In this document: positions 24,499-34,028 of the stretch, piece after piece
Layout of the letters: the number at the start of each line of letters is the position of its first letter
Position numbering within the stretch: the stretch's first letter is position 1
Assembly (NCBI RefSeq): GCF_040729435.1
Contig: NZ_CP160398.1
Span: 5,871,001 to 5,935,000, forward strand
Direction: 5' to 3'
Length of the DNA stretch: 64,000 bases
Source of the DNA: Pseudomonas sp. HOU2
GTDB lineage: Bacteria > Pseudomonadota > Gammaproteobacteria > Pseudomonadales > Pseudomonadaceae
Program-made: the position numbers and the translations under genes
Notes under the pieces: generated by a model
Seen by the model: the letters and a program-made list of their open reading frames with translations, nothing else
What the model was told of the DNA's origin: nothing
The model's database searches: none

Positions 24499-24507
24499 CT
24501 ACAGGGG
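24411..24507. repeat. REPIN, family B, right arm with 16-base insertion
   Basis: Left arm TGTAGGAGCTGCCGGAGGCT; right arm has the extra block TCCGAACGCGGCCCGA between AAAAGATCG and GCCTTCGGCAGC. The same variant arm occurs at 63715-63761. Confidence 0.85.
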
Positions 24508-24873
24508 GCGATTCAATAGGGTTTCCAGGCGGGCCAGGGGCGGGGCGTCCTGGTTGCGGTTGAAGACCTGGATGCCGACCTTGAGTAATCGGCCATTCTC
24601 TGCCGCTGCGATTACCTGCTCACACCGCAACAACAACCGTCCCTGATCACAATCAACGGCTTTCACACCGGTCGGCAATCGACCTTCCAGTTGCAGTTCC
24701 GCCATGCGCGTTTGCGCCGCGATCATGGCAATCGAGCGATCACGCATAACTCCGCTGCTTTGGGTCATCAACCCGGCCACGCGCACGGCCGCCGACATCG
24801 CCACGGCAATGATCGCCAGCGCCACCAGCACTTCAATCAGGGTGAAACCCGCTTCTCGGGAACACGCGCGCAT
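24499..24873 (-). CDS. hxcV: T2SS minor pseudopilin, GspI/HxcV-like
   Basis: A 124-residue pseudopilin. Leader MRACSREA precedes GFTLIEVLVALAIIAVAM; the globular part (about 35-124) has the GspI-type ARTxMAELQLEG-like segment (AAQTRMAELQLEG) and a C-terminal VGIQVFNRNQ strand. It stands alone on the minus strand between the island and hxcT, as in the P. aeruginosa hxc cluster, where hxcV is also opposite to its neighbours. Its stop lies inside the end of a family B REPIN, so the 3' end of the gene overlaps the repeat arm. Confidence 0.9.
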   Translation of the reverse strand: MRACSREAGFTLIEVLVALAIIAVAMSAAVRVAGLMTQSSGVMRDRSIAMIAAQTRMAELQLEGRLPTGVKAVDCDQGRLLLRCEQVIAAAENGRLLKVGIQVFNRNQDAPPLARLETLLNRPL

Positions 24874-25021
24874 AAAAGGCCCAAAACCAAAACACAGCCC
24901 TCGACCCTAACCCGCGTCCTTGACGGCTTGACGACGAAAACTCCCGAGGATTTTCAACATCCCTGACATATCTTCTTGCAACACTGCGCGTCGAATCGAA
25001 TCAAGCCAAGGGAATGTCGAG

Positions 25022-25480
25022 ATGGATATCGCGCAGTTCAAACAGCCCGGACGACCGAGTCGGATGCCCCGTGGGCAGCAGGGTTTTACCCTGATCGAGA
25101 TCATGGTGGTGGTGGTGATTCTCGGGATTCTGGCGGCGATGGTGGTGCCCAAGGTGCTGGATCGGCCGGATCAGGCGCGGGCCACGGCGGCGAAGCAGGA
25201 TATTGGCGGTTTGATGCAGGCGCTGAAGTTGTATCGCCTCGATCACGGCACTTATCCGAGCATGACTCAGGGTCTGAAAGTGCTGGTGGAGCGGCCGGCG
25301 GATGCGAAGAACAGTAACTGGCGTTCGTACCTGGAGCGCCTGCCGAATGACCCGTGGGGTCGTCCTTATCAGTACCTCAACCCCGGCGCGAATGGTGAGA
25401 TCGATATCTTTTCCCTCGGTGCCGACGGTCAGCCTGACGGCGACGGCGTGAATGCCGATATCGGTTCCTGGCAGCTGTAA
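25022..25480 (+). CDS. hxcT: T2SS major pseudopilin, GspG/HxcT-like
   Basis: A 152-residue major pseudopilin. The motif GFTLIEIMVVVVILGILAAMVVPKV starts at about residue 21, and the C-terminal calcium-site region of GspG is recognisable (LPNDPWGRPYQYLNPG, then DIFSLGADGQPDGDG). The leader is long (20 residues) if ATG 25022 is used, supported by AAGGGA upstream; an internal ATG at 25064 would give a six-residue leader. First gene of the plus-strand run T-X-Y-Z-Q. Divergent from hxcV with about 150 bases for promoters. Confidence 0.93.
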   Translation: MDIAQFKQPGRPSRMPRGQQGFTLIEIMVVVVILGILAAMVVPKVLDRPDQARATAAKQDIGGLMQALKLYRLDHGTYPSMTQGLKVLVERPADAKNSNWRSYLERLPNDPWGRPYQYLNPGANGEIDIFSLGADGQPDGDGVNADIGSWQL

Positions 25481-25488
25481 GGCCGGTG

Positions 25489-26442
25489 ATGAACAGCCAA
25501 TCGAACCAGCAGGGGATGGCGATCATCAGTGCGCTGTTGATTGCGGCGGTGGTCGCGGTGATTGCGGCGGGGATGTTGACCCGGCAGAGTGTTTCGACTC
25601 GTGCGCTGGAGGCGGATCAGCAGCGGGTGCAGGGGCGCTGGTTGTTGCACGGTGGTCTTGAGATCAGCCGACAATTGCTTTGGGATGCGCGGCAGCGTGA
25701 TCCGTTGACCCGGCTCGATCAGCCGTGGGCGCAGCGCTTGAATGCGCACGGTTTCGAGGGGCGGCTGGAGGATGAGCAGGGCAAGTTCAACCTGCGCAAT
25801 CTGGTGGCCAACGAGCGCGTCGATGAGGCGCAGGTGCAAGCGTTTCAGCGGCTGTGCGCGTTGATCGGCATCAGCGCCGGGTTGAGTCAGCGCATCAGTC
25901 AACGGGTGATCGGCTCTTATCCGTACCTGTTGAACCCGCAGATTGCCGAAAACACCGCGAGCAAAAACGCCTTTGACAGTGGCCGTGCCACGTCGCCGAA
26001 TGCTTCGCGCAAGCCACAGAATCCGAAGTTGCCGATGCTGCGCAGCGTTGATGATCTGCGCAGCGTCGAGGGTGTGAATGAGGCGGTCATCGGCAAACTG
26101 GCGCCGTATCTCACGGTAATTCCGGCGACCACCTGGCTCAACGGCAATACCGCCACCGCGCCGGTGTTGGCCGCGTATGTGCCGGGATTGTCGCTGGAGC
26201 GGGCGCAGGCGCTGATCAATGAGCGTGACGCCGGGCGCTGGTTCATCAACCGTGGCGATTTCGTCAACCGCTTGCGCATGCCCAATCTGGAGCTGACCAG
26301 CGTCAAGGTCGGCATCACCAGTGACTGGTTTCGTCTGCGCGGCGAGGCGCGGCGTGATCAGCGTCGGGTCAGTCTCGATGCGTTGCTGCACCGCAGCGAG
26401 GATCGTCTGCCGCAAGTGATCTGGTCGCGGGTGGGCGTATGA
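25489..26442 (+). CDS. hxcX: T2SS minor pseudopilin, GspK/HxcX-like
   Basis: A 317-residue GspK protein, the largest pseudopilin that caps the pilus tip. The N-terminus QQGMAIISALLIAAVVAVIAAG is an atypical pilin leader (Gly-Met, no Glu5), as usual in GspK. The body has two helix-hairpin-like segments (about 100-135 and 190-225, e.g. SVEGVNEAVIGKL). ATG 25489 follows the hxcT stop by eight bases; a GTG directly before it is possible. The stop overlaps hxcY (ATGA). Confidence 0.9.
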   Translation: MNSQSNQQGMAIISALLIAAVVAVIAAGMLTRQSVSTRALEADQQRVQGRWLLHGGLEISRQLLWDARQRDPLTRLDQPWAQRLNAHGFEGRLEDEQGKFNLRNLVANERVDEAQVQAFQRLCALIGISAGLSQRISQRVIGSYPYLLNPQIAENTASKNAFDSGRATSPNASRKPQNPKLPMLRSVDDLRSVEGVNEAVIGKLAPYLTVIPATTWLNGNTATAPVLAAYVPGLSLERAQALINERDAGRWFINRGDFVNRLRMPNLELTSVKVGITSDWFRLRGEARRDQRRVSLDALLHRSEDRLPQVIWSRVGV

Positions 26443-27623
26443 GTCAGTTGCGTGTGAGTTTGCCGCCATTGGCGCAGTTGAGTCTCGACAGTGAGCTGGA
26501 CTGCGCGTGGCTGGACCGTCAGGGGCAGGTCATTCGTGAGCAGCGTCTGACCTTTACTCAACTGGGGCAGCTACCGAAGCAGCCAGCGCTGAGCGTTTTT
26601 CTGCACCCGTCGGACAGCCTGCTGGCGAGCATCGACCTGCCGCCATTGCCGGCGAACAAGACCGCAGCGGCGGTGCAATGCGCGGCGCAGGCCTTGATGC
26701 TCGGTGACTGCAATGACATGCACATCGCTCACAGTTCGCGGGATGAAGCGGGGCAGGTGCAGATCGCCTGGGCGCCGCGTCAACGCTTGCAGCATCTGGG
26801 GCAATTGCTGAAGCAGGCCGGGCTGAATTTGCGCGGTCTGTACCTGGCGGCGTACAGCTTGCCGGTGCTGCCGGGCACGGTGGCCTGTCGGCAGGACGGC
26901 CATTTGTTGCTGCGCGAAAGCGTGCAGGTGGCGCGGGTGCAGCCGCTGTTCGACGACGAGGTTGGCGATTGGCTGCTGAGCTGCGGCACACCGCTGCACT
27001 GGATCGGTTCGGCAGCGCCGACGGAAGCCGAATTGCCGATGGCCGAGGCACAGCGCTGGACCGGGCCATTGCCCGGTTGGGGCCTGCAGAGTGCGGTGCA
27101 ACAGCAGCGCAGCGAGCATCGCGGTTGGGGCCGGGCGTTGGGGCTGTGCGCATTGGCGGTGGCGGTGTGGGTCATCGGCTTGAACCTGTATGCCGCTCGC
27201 GAAGCCAGTCAGGGCCAGCAGCTCAAGGCACAGATGGCGCTGCGGGTGAAGCAGGCCTTTCCCGAGTTGCCGGTGATCCTCAATCCGCTGCAGCAGGCCC
27301 GTCAGCAATTGGCGGCGCGGCAGAAGGGAGCGGCGGAGGACCCGGCGCAGCCGTTCAACCGGCTGGTGTTGCAGGCCGGCAGTGGCATGCCGTTCATGGC
27401 CGGCACGGTCGAGCGCCTGTCGTTTGTCGACGGCACTTTGCAGTTGAGTCTGCTGGCCGACGCCCGGCGCAACGCCAATGACAAGGACAAGGATTGGCAA
27501 GCCGCATTGGCCCAGGTCGGGATCAGTGCGACGGCTGACGATGAAGGCTGGCTGCTGCGCCCGAGCGACGAAGTCACCACCCCCGACGACAGCGCTGACG
27601 ACAGCGGAGCAGAAGATGAATAA
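26439..27623 (+). CDS. hxcY: T2SS platform protein, GspL/HxcY-like
   Basis: A 394-residue protein with an N-terminal cytoplasmic actin-like domain (about 1-215), one transmembrane helix (about 232-252) and a periplasmic ferredoxin-like domain (about 270-370). GspL links the ATPase GspE to the platform through its cytoplasmic domain. The C-terminus is an acidic low-complexity tail (DDSADDSGAEDE). Overlaps hxcX by four bases and hxcZ by eight, so the operon is tightly coupled. Confidence 0.88.
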   Translation: MSQLRVSLPPLAQLSLDSELDCAWLDRQGQVIREQRLTFTQLGQLPKQPALSVFLHPSDSLLASIDLPPLPANKTAAAVQCAAQALMLGDCNDMHIAHSSRDEAGQVQIAWAPRQRLQHLGQLLKQAGLNLRGLYLAAYSLPVLPGTVACRQDGHLLLRESVQVARVQPLFDDEVGDWLLSCGTPLHWIGSAAPTEAELPMAEAQRWTGPLPGWGLQSAVQQQRSEHRGWGRALGLCALAVAVWVIGLNLYAAREASQGQQLKAQMALRVKQAFPELPVILNPLQQARQQLAARQKGAAEDPAQPFNRLVLQAGSGMPFMAGTVERLSFVDGTLQLSLLADARRNANDKDKDWQAALAQVGISATADDEGWLLRPSDEVTTPDDSADDSGAEDE

Positions 27624-28164
27624 GGCATCGCTCGCGGTGTACCGCGCCCGTTGGCAGGGTTTCAGCGCGCAGCTTCAAGTGCGCTGGCAAGCGCTGGCCC
27701 TGCGCGAAAAACGCATGGTCGGCGGCATGGCGGTGGTGCTGCTGGCGCTGTTGGTGTGGGTCGCGCTGATCCAGCCGCCGCTGAAAAAAATCACTTATTG
27801 GCAAAGCGAAACACCGAAGTTGCGCGCGCAGACCGAAGCGCTGGAAGTGCTGTTGCGTGAGGTCAGTGTGCGTCCGCAGGGGCAAAACATCGAGCAGTCG
27901 CTTGAGCAAACGCTGCAGGCCAGCGGCCTGGCCGGGCACTTCCAGTTGCAAGCCGGGGAGGCCGACGCCTGGCTGCTGACGTTCGACGCGGCGCCGGCCG
28001 ATGCAGTGCTCGACTGGCTGTTGAGCACCCCGGCACAGCTTTCTCTGCAAGTGGTCGAGGCCCGTCTGCAACGCGCCGACAACGCTTCGACCGAAGTCAC
28101 TGCCGGCACATTGTCAGGCACCGTTCGCATGGATCAGGCGCTGGGCGCTAAGGAAGCTTCATGA
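27616..28164 (+). CDS. hxcZ: T2SS platform protein, GspM/HxcZ-like
   Basis: A 182-residue bitopic membrane protein: short cytoplasmic N-terminus with the LREKRMVGG segment typical of GspM, a transmembrane helix at about 34-53, then a periplasmic ferredoxin-like domain (about 90-165). ATG 27616 overlaps the hxcY stop (ATGAATAA), and the stop overlaps the hxcQ start (ATGA). It should dimerise with GspL. Confidence 0.88.
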   Translation: MNKASLAVYRARWQGFSAQLQVRWQALALREKRMVGGMAVVLLALLVWVALIQPPLKKITYWQSETPKLRAQTEALEVLLREVSVRPQGQNIEQSLEQTLQASGLAGHFQLQAGEADAWLLTFDAAPADAVLDWLLSTPAQLSLQVVEARLQRADNASTEVTAGTLSGTVRMDQALGAKEAS

Positions 28165-30542
28165 AGGGGTCAGGATCCAAACCGGCGCGCATGGCGTTGC
28201 CGATGCTGCTGATGGCGTTGAGCGCGTGCAGCAACACCACCACGCCGCCGAACCAGCCGCCATTGCTGGTGGACAGCGAACTCGGCCGGCCACTGGCCAA
28301 CACCCAGCGCAGCGGTGACGCGCTGCTCGACCGGCAACGCGCTCAGGCACAAACCGCGCCGCAACCACGGCAGATGCACAACATCACCGAACGCGCGCGA
28401 AGTGGCGGCGCCCCGCGCGGCAGCACACTGCCGAGCAATCCGCTGGGCGATCAACCGGTGACGCTGAATTTTGTCGATGCCGATATTCAAGCGGTAGTGC
28501 GCGCTTTGTCGCGTTCCACCGGCCAGCAGTTTCTGGTCGACCCTCGGGTCAAGGGCAGCCTGACGCTGGTCTCGGAAGGTCAGGTGCCGGCACGCCAGGC
28601 TTATGACATGTTGCTCGCGGCGTTGCGCATGCAGGGTTTCAGCGTGGTCGATGTCGGCGGCGTCGCCCAGGTGGTGCCGGAGGCCGATGCGAAACTGCTC
28701 GGCGGGCCGATCTACAGCCCGGACAAACCGGCTGGGAACGGCATGCTGACGCGTACCTTTCGCCTGCAATACGAGAACGCGGTGAACCTGATTCCGGTGC
28801 TGCGCCCGATCGTGTCGCCGAACAATCCGATCAATGCCTACCCCGGCAACAACACCATCGTCGTCACCGATTACGCCGAGAACCTCACGCGCGTCGCCCA
28901 GTTGATCCAGACCATCGACACCCCGAGCGCGATCGACACCGACGTGGTGCAGATCCAGAACGGCATCGCCGCCGACATCGCGCCGATGGTTGCCGATCTG
29001 CTCGACGCGCCGGGCAACGATCCGACGCAGAAAATCGCGGTGATCGGCGACCCGCGTTCCAACACCATCATCATCCGCGCCGGCAGCCCCGAGCGCACCG
29101 AACTGGCGCGCAACCTGATCTACAAGCTCGACAACGCCCAGAGCAATCCAAGCAACCTGCACGTGGTTTATCTGCGTAACGCGCAAGCGGCGAAACTGGC
29201 GCAGGCCTTGCGCGGGCTGCTGACTGGCGAGAGCGACAGCGGCACCAGTGACAGTGCGCGCTCGGTGCTCAGTGCCATGGGCAGCAACGGCAACAACAAT
29301 GGCGGTTCGAGTGCGCAGAGTGGTACGCAAGGCAGTGGCAACACCTCGACCACGTCGAGCACTGGCAGCACCGGCGGCAGTTATGCGCAGGGCAGCAGTT
29401 CGACCGGCAGCGGCGGCAATCAGGCCAGCGAGCAGAACGTTGCGTTCAGCGCGGGCGGGGTGACGATTCAGGCTGATGCGACCACCAACACTTTGCTGAT
29501 TTCCGCGCCGGAGCCGTTGTATCGCAACCTGCGCGAGGTCATCGATTTGCTCGACCAGCGCCGTGCGCAAGTGGTGATCGAGAGCCTGATCGTTGAGGTC
29601 GGTGAGGACGATGCCAGCGAATTCGGCGTGCAGTGGCAGACCGGCAATCTCGGCGGTAAAGGCGTGATCGGTGGGGCGAACCTCGGTGGATCAGGGATCA
29701 ATCTCAACGGCAAGACCAGCCTCGATGTGCTGCCCCAGGGTTTGAACCTCGGCTACGTCAACGGCACCGTCGATATCCCCGGCATCGGCAAGATTCTCGA
29801 CCTGAAAGTGCTGGCCCGGGCGCTGAAGAGCAAGGGCGGCACGAATGTGCTGTCGACGCCGAACCTGCTGACCCTCGATAACGAAGCGGCGAGCATTTTT
29901 GTCGGCCAGACCATTCCGTTTGTCAGCGGCAGCTATGTCACCGGGGGCGGGGGGACGAGCAACAACCCGTTCCAGACCGTTACGCGGGAAGAGGTGGGGT
30001 TGAAGCTGAATGTGCGGCCGCAGATTTCCGAGGGCGGGACGGTCAAGCTTGATATCTATCAGGAAGTCAGCAGCATCGACGAACGCGCGTCGGCCAGTGC
30101 GGCGTCGGCGGGGATCGTGACTAACAAACGTGCGATTGATACCAGCATCCTGCTCGACGACGGCCAGATCATGGTCCTCGGCGGCTTGCTGCAGGACGGC
30201 TACAGCCAGAGCAACGAAGCGGTGCCATGGCTGGGGACGCTGCCGGGGATCGGTGCACTGTTTCGCAACGAACGCCGGGCGATCACCAAGACCAACCTGA
30301 TGGTATTCCTGCGCCCGTACATCATCCGCGACAGCGAAGCGGGGCGCAGCATCACCCTCAACCGCTACGACTTCATGCGCCGCGCCCAGGGCGGCCTGCA
30401 ACCGGAACGCAGCTGGGCAATGCCGGACATGCAGGCGCCGCAGTTGCCGACGGCGGCGCAGGGGGTGCCGGCGGTGGTGCCGGGGACGGGACCGAGGGCG
30501 ACGATCAAGGCTGTGCCGATTGAAGGGAGCACGCGCTTTTGA
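28161..30542 (+). CDS. hxcQ: T2SS outer-membrane lipo-secretin, GspD/HxcQ-like
   Basis: A 793-residue secretin. The N-terminus carries a lipoprotein signal with lipobox LSAC (lipidated Cys at residue 23), matching the P. aeruginosa HxcQ liposecretin that reaches the outer membrane without a pilotin. N0/N1-N3 domains cover about 90-470 (NFVDADIQAVVRALSRSTGQ, then VVYLRNAQAAKLAQALRGLL); a long Ser/Gly/Thr/Asn-rich loop lies at about 355-425; the beta-barrel secretin domain is at about 500-740 (EEVGLKLNVRPQISEGGTVKL, VPWLGTLPGIGALFR). Last gene of the T-X-Y-Z-Q run. Confidence 0.95.
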   Translation: MKGSGSKPARMALPMLLMALSACSNTTTPPNQPPLLVDSELGRPLANTQRSGDALLDRQRAQAQTAPQPRQMHNITERARSGGAPRGSTLPSNPLGDQPVTLNFVDADIQAVVRALSRSTGQQFLVDPRVKGSLTLVSEGQVPARQAYDMLLAALRMQGFSVVDVGGVAQVVPEADAKLLGGPIYSPDKPAGNGMLTRTFRLQYENAVNLIPVLRPIVSPNNPINAYPGNNTIVVTDYAENLTRVAQLIQTIDTPSAIDTDVVQIQNGIAADIAPMVADLLDAPGNDPTQKIAVIGDPRSNTIIIRAGSPERTELARNLIYKLDNAQSNPSNLHVVYLRNAQAAKLAQALRGLLTGESDSGTSDSARSVLSAMGSNGNNNGGSSAQSGTQGSGNTSTTSSTGSTGGSYAQGSSSTGSGGNQASEQNVAFSAGGVTIQADATTNTLLISAPEPLYRNLREVIDLLDQRRAQVVIESLIVEVGEDDASEFGVQWQTGNLGGKGVIGGANLGGSGINLNGKTSLDVLPQGLNLGYVNGTVDIPGIGKILDLKVLARALKSKGGTNVLSTPNLLTLDNEAASIFVGQTIPFVSGSYVTGGGGTSNNPFQTVTREEVGLKLNVRPQISEGGTVKLDIYQEVSSIDERASASAASAGIVTNKRAIDTSILLDDGQIMVLGGLLQDGYSQSNEAVPWLGTLPGIGALFRNERRAITKTNLMVFLRPYIIRDSEAGRSITLNRYDFMRRAQGGLQPERSWAMPDMQAPQLPTAAQGVPAVVPGTGPRATIKAVPIEGSTRF

Positions 30543-30555
30543 ACAGCATGATGAC

Positions 30556-30690
30556 TGTGGCGAGGGAGCTTGCTCCCGCTCGGGTGCGAAGCGCCCGCAA
30601 GTCCGACATGCAAGGTGTGTCTGCGGGAATGGGGTTGCAGGGTTTGGGTCTGCTGCGCAGCCCAGCGGGAGCAAGCTCCCTCGCCACAGG
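30556..30690. repeat. REPIN, family C
   Basis: GTGGCGAGGGAGCTTGCTCC and inverted partner, starting 14 bases after hxcQ. First of four repeat pairs that fill the hxcQ-hxcR gap. Confidence 0.9.
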
Positions 30691-30710
30691 AATGGGGAAC
30701 GACACCGAAC

Positions 30711-30808
30711 CTGTAGGAGCTGCCGAAGGCTGCGATCTTTTGCTTTGGCTTTTTTCAATGTCGCTGAAGATCAAGATCAAAAGATCGCAGCCTGCGGCAG
30801 CTCCTACG
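30711..30808. repeat. REPIN, family B
   Basis: TGTAGGAGCTGCCGAAGGCT and inverted partner. Confidence 0.9.
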
Positions 30809-30843
30809 CTTTTGAAACCGACCCTCAATCTGAGAAGTAACCC

Positions 30844-31013
30844 TGTGGCGAGGGGATTTATCCCCGATGGGCAGCGAAGCGGCCCCAAAACCTATGCACG
30901 CGGTCAGTCAGATGTATTCGGATGTCAGGTTTCGGGGCTGCTGCGCAGCCCATCGGGGATAAATCCCCTCACCACAAGAACCCCGCTCTCTATAAGAAAT
31001 CCCCTCACCACAG
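30844..31013. repeat. variant family C REPIN plus an extra half-site
   Basis: GTGGCGAGGGGATTTATCCC pairs with GGGATAAATCCCCTCACCAC (30844-30976). A further AAATCCCCTCACCACAGG half-site follows at 30996-31013. The ATTTAT core distinguishes it from the other family C copies. Confidence 0.85.
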
Positions 31014-31030
31014 GAACACCTCCAGGCAGA

Positions 31031-31083
31031 GAGATTGGGGAGGTTTTGAGATGAGTTCGCTTCCCTGCGCCTGGGCCAAGGCC
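31031..31083 (+). pseudogene. duplicated 5' end of hxcR (ribosome binding site + first 11 codons)
   Basis: From TTGGGGAGGTTTTGAGATGA through TGGGCCAAGGCC this stretch repeats the true hxcR start at 31266-31319 with only a few substitutions (TTCGCTTCCCTGCGCC versus TTCACTTCCCTACGCC), then diverges. The copied start codon (31051) opens a frame that runs through the intervening REPIN and stops at the real hxcR start. It is a remnant duplication, not a functional gene. Confidence 0.85.
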
Positions 31084-31115
31084 ATGAACTCGGCCCGCAA
31101 GCTGAAAAACATTCC

Positions 31116-31248
31116 TGTGGCGAGGGAGCTTGCTCCCGCTGGGCTGCGCAGCAGACCCAAAACCTGCTACCTCATTCTTCCAGATACACCTTGCATGCCG
31201 GATTTACGGGGGCTTCGCCCCCGAGCGGGAGCAAGCTCCCTCGCCACA
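31116..31248. repeat. REPIN, family C, between duplicated hxcR 5' ends
   Basis: GTGGCGAGGGAGCTTGCTCC and inverted partner with inner GGGCTGCGCAGCAG and GGGGCTTCGCCCCC arms. Confidence 0.9.
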
Positions 31249-31286
31249 AAAACATGTTCAGACCCGAGAGTTGGGGAGGTTTTGAG

Positions 31287-32693
31287 ATGAGTTCACTTCC
31301 CTACGCCTGGGCCAAGGCCCAGCGCATTCTGTTGTGCGACGGTGTGCTGACCGTGTGTCCATCGACGCCGGGCTGGTCGATCAGTGAGGTGCGGCGCCAG
31401 TTCGGTGAAACGTCGCTCAAGCGCGTGCGCGACGACGAACTCGATGGCCTGCTCGCCACGGCCTACGCCGACACCGGCAGCGCCGCCGCTGTGGTTGGCG
31501 CAGCAGAAAACGAAGTCGACCTCGACCGCCTGATGCAGGACATGCCGGAAATCACCGACCTGCTCGACACTCAGGACGGTGCGCCGGTAATCCGCATGAT
31601 CAACGCCTTGCTTACCCAGGCCGCGCGGGATGAAGCCAGCGACATTCACATCGAACCCTTCGAAACCCATTCGGTGGTGCGCTACCGGGTCGACGGCACC
31701 CTGCGCGACGTGGTTTCGCCGCGCAAGGCACTGCACGGTGCGCTGGTGTCGCGGATCAAGATCATGGCCCAACTCGACATCGCCGAAAAACGCCTGCCGC
31801 AGGACGGTCGTATCGCGCTGCGCGTGGCTGGGCGACCGATCGACATTCGCGTGTCGACCGTGCCCACCGGGCATGGCGAGCGGGTGGTGATGCGTTTGCT
31901 CGACAAGCAGGCCGGGCGCCTGCATCTGGAAACGTTGGGCATGGATGCAAACGTTCTGGCAAAACTCGATCACCTGATTCGCCAGCCCCACGGCATCGTA
32001 CTGGTCACCGGCCCCACCGGCAGCGGCAAGACCACCAGCCTCTATGCGGCGCTGGCGCGACTGGATGCCAGCACCAGCAACATCCTCACCGTCGAAGACC
32101 CGGTGGAATACGACCTGCCGGGGATCAGCCAGATTCAGGTCAACGCCAAGATCGACATGACCTTCGCCCTGGCATTGCGAGCGATTCTGCGGCAAGACCC
32201 GGACATCATCATGATCGGCGAAATCCGCGACCTGGAAACCGCACAAATCGCCGTGCAGGCGTCGCTCACCGGGCACCTGGTGCTGGCGACGCTGCACACC
32301 AACGACGCGGTGTCGGCGGTCAACCGCTTGATCGACATGGGCGTCGAGCCGTTTCTGCTCGCTTCGTCGATGCTCGGCGTTCTGGCCCAGCGGCTGGTGC
32401 GGCGCCTTTGCAAAGAGTGCAAACAGGAAGATTCAGCAGCGCCGGGCACCTGGCGCCCGGTGGGCTGCGCCGCCTGCAATCACACCGGCTACAGCGGTCG
32501 CACCGGCATCCACGAATTGTTCTGCATCGACGACGACATCCGCACCCTGATTCACCAAGGGGCAGGGGAGCAGGCTTTGCGTGCGGCGGCGGCCAAGGCC
32601 GGGATGTTCAGCCTGCGCGAGGACGGCGAGCGCTGGATTCGCAGCGGCGCCACCGCCCCTGAAGAAATCCTCCGTGTCACTCGGGACGCCTGA
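31287..32693 (+). CDS. hxcR: T2SS traffic ATPase, GspE/HxcR-like
   Basis: A 468-residue secretion ATPase that powers pseudopilus assembly. An N1E-like region (about 1-85) precedes the N2E and ATPase domains. Visible motifs: Walker [10 protein letters not shown] (242-250), Asp box [10 protein letters not shown], Walker [13 protein letters not shown], His box [12 protein letters not shown] and the zinc tetracysteine module CKEC...CAAC with a shortened loop. ATG 31287 has GGGGAGG upstream. It is separated from hxcQ by 744 bases of repeats, so it may need its own promoter, unlike compact T2SS operons. Confidence 0.95.
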   Translation: MSSLPYAWAKAQRILLCDGVLTVCPSTPGWSISEVRRQFGETSLKRVRDDELDGLLATAYADTGSAAAVVGAAENEVDLDRLMQDMPEITDLLDTQDGAPVIRMINALLTQAARDEASDIHIEPFETHSVVRYRVDGTLRDVVSPRKALHGALVSRIKIMAQLDIAEKRLPQDGRIALRVAGRPIDIRVSTVPTGHGERVVMRLLDKQAGRLHLETLGMDANVLAKLDHLIRQPHGIVLVTGPTGSGKTTSLYAALARLDASTSNILTVEDPVEYDLPGISQIQVNAKIDMTFALALRAILRQDPDIIMIGEIRDLETAQIAVQASLTGHLVLATLHTNDAVSAVNRLIDMGVEPFLLASSMLGVLAQRLVRRLCKECKQEDSAAPGTWRPVGCAACNHTGYSGRTGIHELFCIDDDIRTLIHQGAGEQALRAAAAKAGMFSLREDGERWIRSGATAPEEILRVTRDA

Positions 32694-33904
32694 TGAATCG
32701 CTATCGTTTTGAAGCCGCCGACGCTACCGGCAAGATCGAGTCCGGGCACCTGGAAGCGGACAGCCAAGGTGCTGCCTTCGGCGTGTTGCGCAGCCGTGGT
32801 TTGACCGCGTTGTCGGTGCACAAGGAAAGCAACGTCGCCCAGCATGGCGGCGGTGGTCTGTTCAGTGCGCGTATGTCGGATAACGATCTGGCCTGGGCCA
32901 CGCGACAACTGGCGAGCCTGCTCGGCGCCAGTCTGCCGCTGGAAGCAGCGCTCAGCGCGACGGTGGAGCAGGCCGAGAAAAAACACATCGCCCACACCCT
33001 CAGTGCGGTACGCGCCGATGTGCGCAGCGGCATGCGTCTGGCGGAATCGCTGGCCGCGCGGCCACGGGATTTTCCGGAGATCTACCGCGCGTTGATCGCT
33101 GCCGGCGAGGAGTCCGGCGATCTGGCGCAAGTCATGGAGCGGCTGGCGGATTACATCGAGGAGCGCAACAACCTGCGCGGCAAGATCCTCACCGCGTTTA
33201 TCTATCCCGGTGTGGTCGGGCTGGTGTCGATCGGCATTGTGATTTTCCTGCTCAGTTACGTGGTGCCGCAGGTGGTCAGCGCGTTTTCCCAGGCGCGGCA
33301 GGATCTGCCGGGACTGACCTTGGCGATGCTGACGGCCAGTGATTTCATTCGGGCGTGGGGCTGGTTGTGTGCAGCGGTGATCGCTGGTGCTTTCTGGAGC
33401 TGGCGCCTGTATTTGCGTAATCCGGCGGCACGGTTGAGTTGGCATCATCGGGTGCTGAAGTTGCCGCTGATCGGGCGTTTCGTGTTGGGCCTGAACACCG
33501 CACGATTTGCCTCGACCCTGGCGATTCTCGGCGGTGCCGGGGTGCCGTTGTTGCGGGCGCTGGAGGCGGCGCGGCAGACGTTATCCAATGATCGACTCAG
33601 CCTGAGCGTCAGCGACGCCACGGCCAAGGTTCGCGAAGGCGTGAACCTCGCGGCGGCGTTGCGGGTGGAGAACGTGTTTCCGCCGGTGCTGATTCACCTG
33701 ATCGCCAGCGGCGAGAAAACCGGCGCACTGCCGCCGATGCTCGAGCGGGCGGCGCAAACGCTGTCGCGGGATATCGAACGGCGGGCGATGGGCATGACCG
33801 CGTTGCTCGAACCGCTGATGATCGTGGTGATGGGCGGGGTGGTGCTGGTGATTGTGATGGCGGTGTTGTTGCCGATCATTGAGATCAACCAGTTGGTGCA
33901 GTAG
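32693..33904 (+). CDS. hxcS: T2SS inner-membrane platform protein, GspF/HxcS-like
   Basis: A 403-residue polytopic protein with the duplicated T2SSF domain (about 68-190 and 270-390) and three transmembrane helices (about 167-190, 220-243, 373-398). Family landmarks include FGVLRSRGLTAL near the start, GAGVPLLRALEAARQTLSN and the C-terminal LIASGEKTGALPPMLERAA segment. The start ATG shares one base with the hxcR stop (TGATG). It ends the hxc cluster and is followed by a family A REPIN. Confidence 0.93.
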   Translation: MNRYRFEAADATGKIESGHLEADSQGAAFGVLRSRGLTALSVHKESNVAQHGGGGLFSARMSDNDLAWATRQLASLLGASLPLEAALSATVEQAEKKHIAHTLSAVRADVRSGMRLAESLAARPRDFPEIYRALIAAGEESGDLAQVMERLADYIEERNNLRGKILTAFIYPGVVGLVSIGIVIFLLSYVVPQVVSAFSQARQDLPGLTLAMLTASDFIRAWGWLCAAVIAGAFWSWRLYLRNPAARLSWHHRVLKLPLIGRFVLGLNTARFASTLAILGGAGVPLLRALEAARQTLSNDRLSLSVSDATAKVREGVNLAAALRVENVFPPVLIHLIASGEKTGALPPMLERAAQTLSRDIERRAMGMTALLEPLMIVVMGGVVLVIVMAVLLPIIEINQLVQ

Positions 33905-33930
33905 CTGCGATTGATGTTGTCTGCCCGGGC

Positions 33931-34028
33931 CCCATCGCTGGCAAGCCGGCTCCCACAGGGGGCAGTGTTGTTAATGCGATCTGTGTCACAACATCAATAC
34001 CTGTGGGAGCTGGCTTGCCAGCGATAGG
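33931..34028. repeat. REPIN, family A
   Basis: CATCGCTGGCAAGCCGGCTC and inverted partner CCTGTGGGAGCTGGCTTGCC, behind hxcS. Confidence 0.9.

Noticed and set aside
30543..31286. CRISPR-like array in the hxcQ-hxcR gap
   Set aside because: Repeats are inverted pairs of several REP families with irregular spacing and no cas genes, so they are REPINs.
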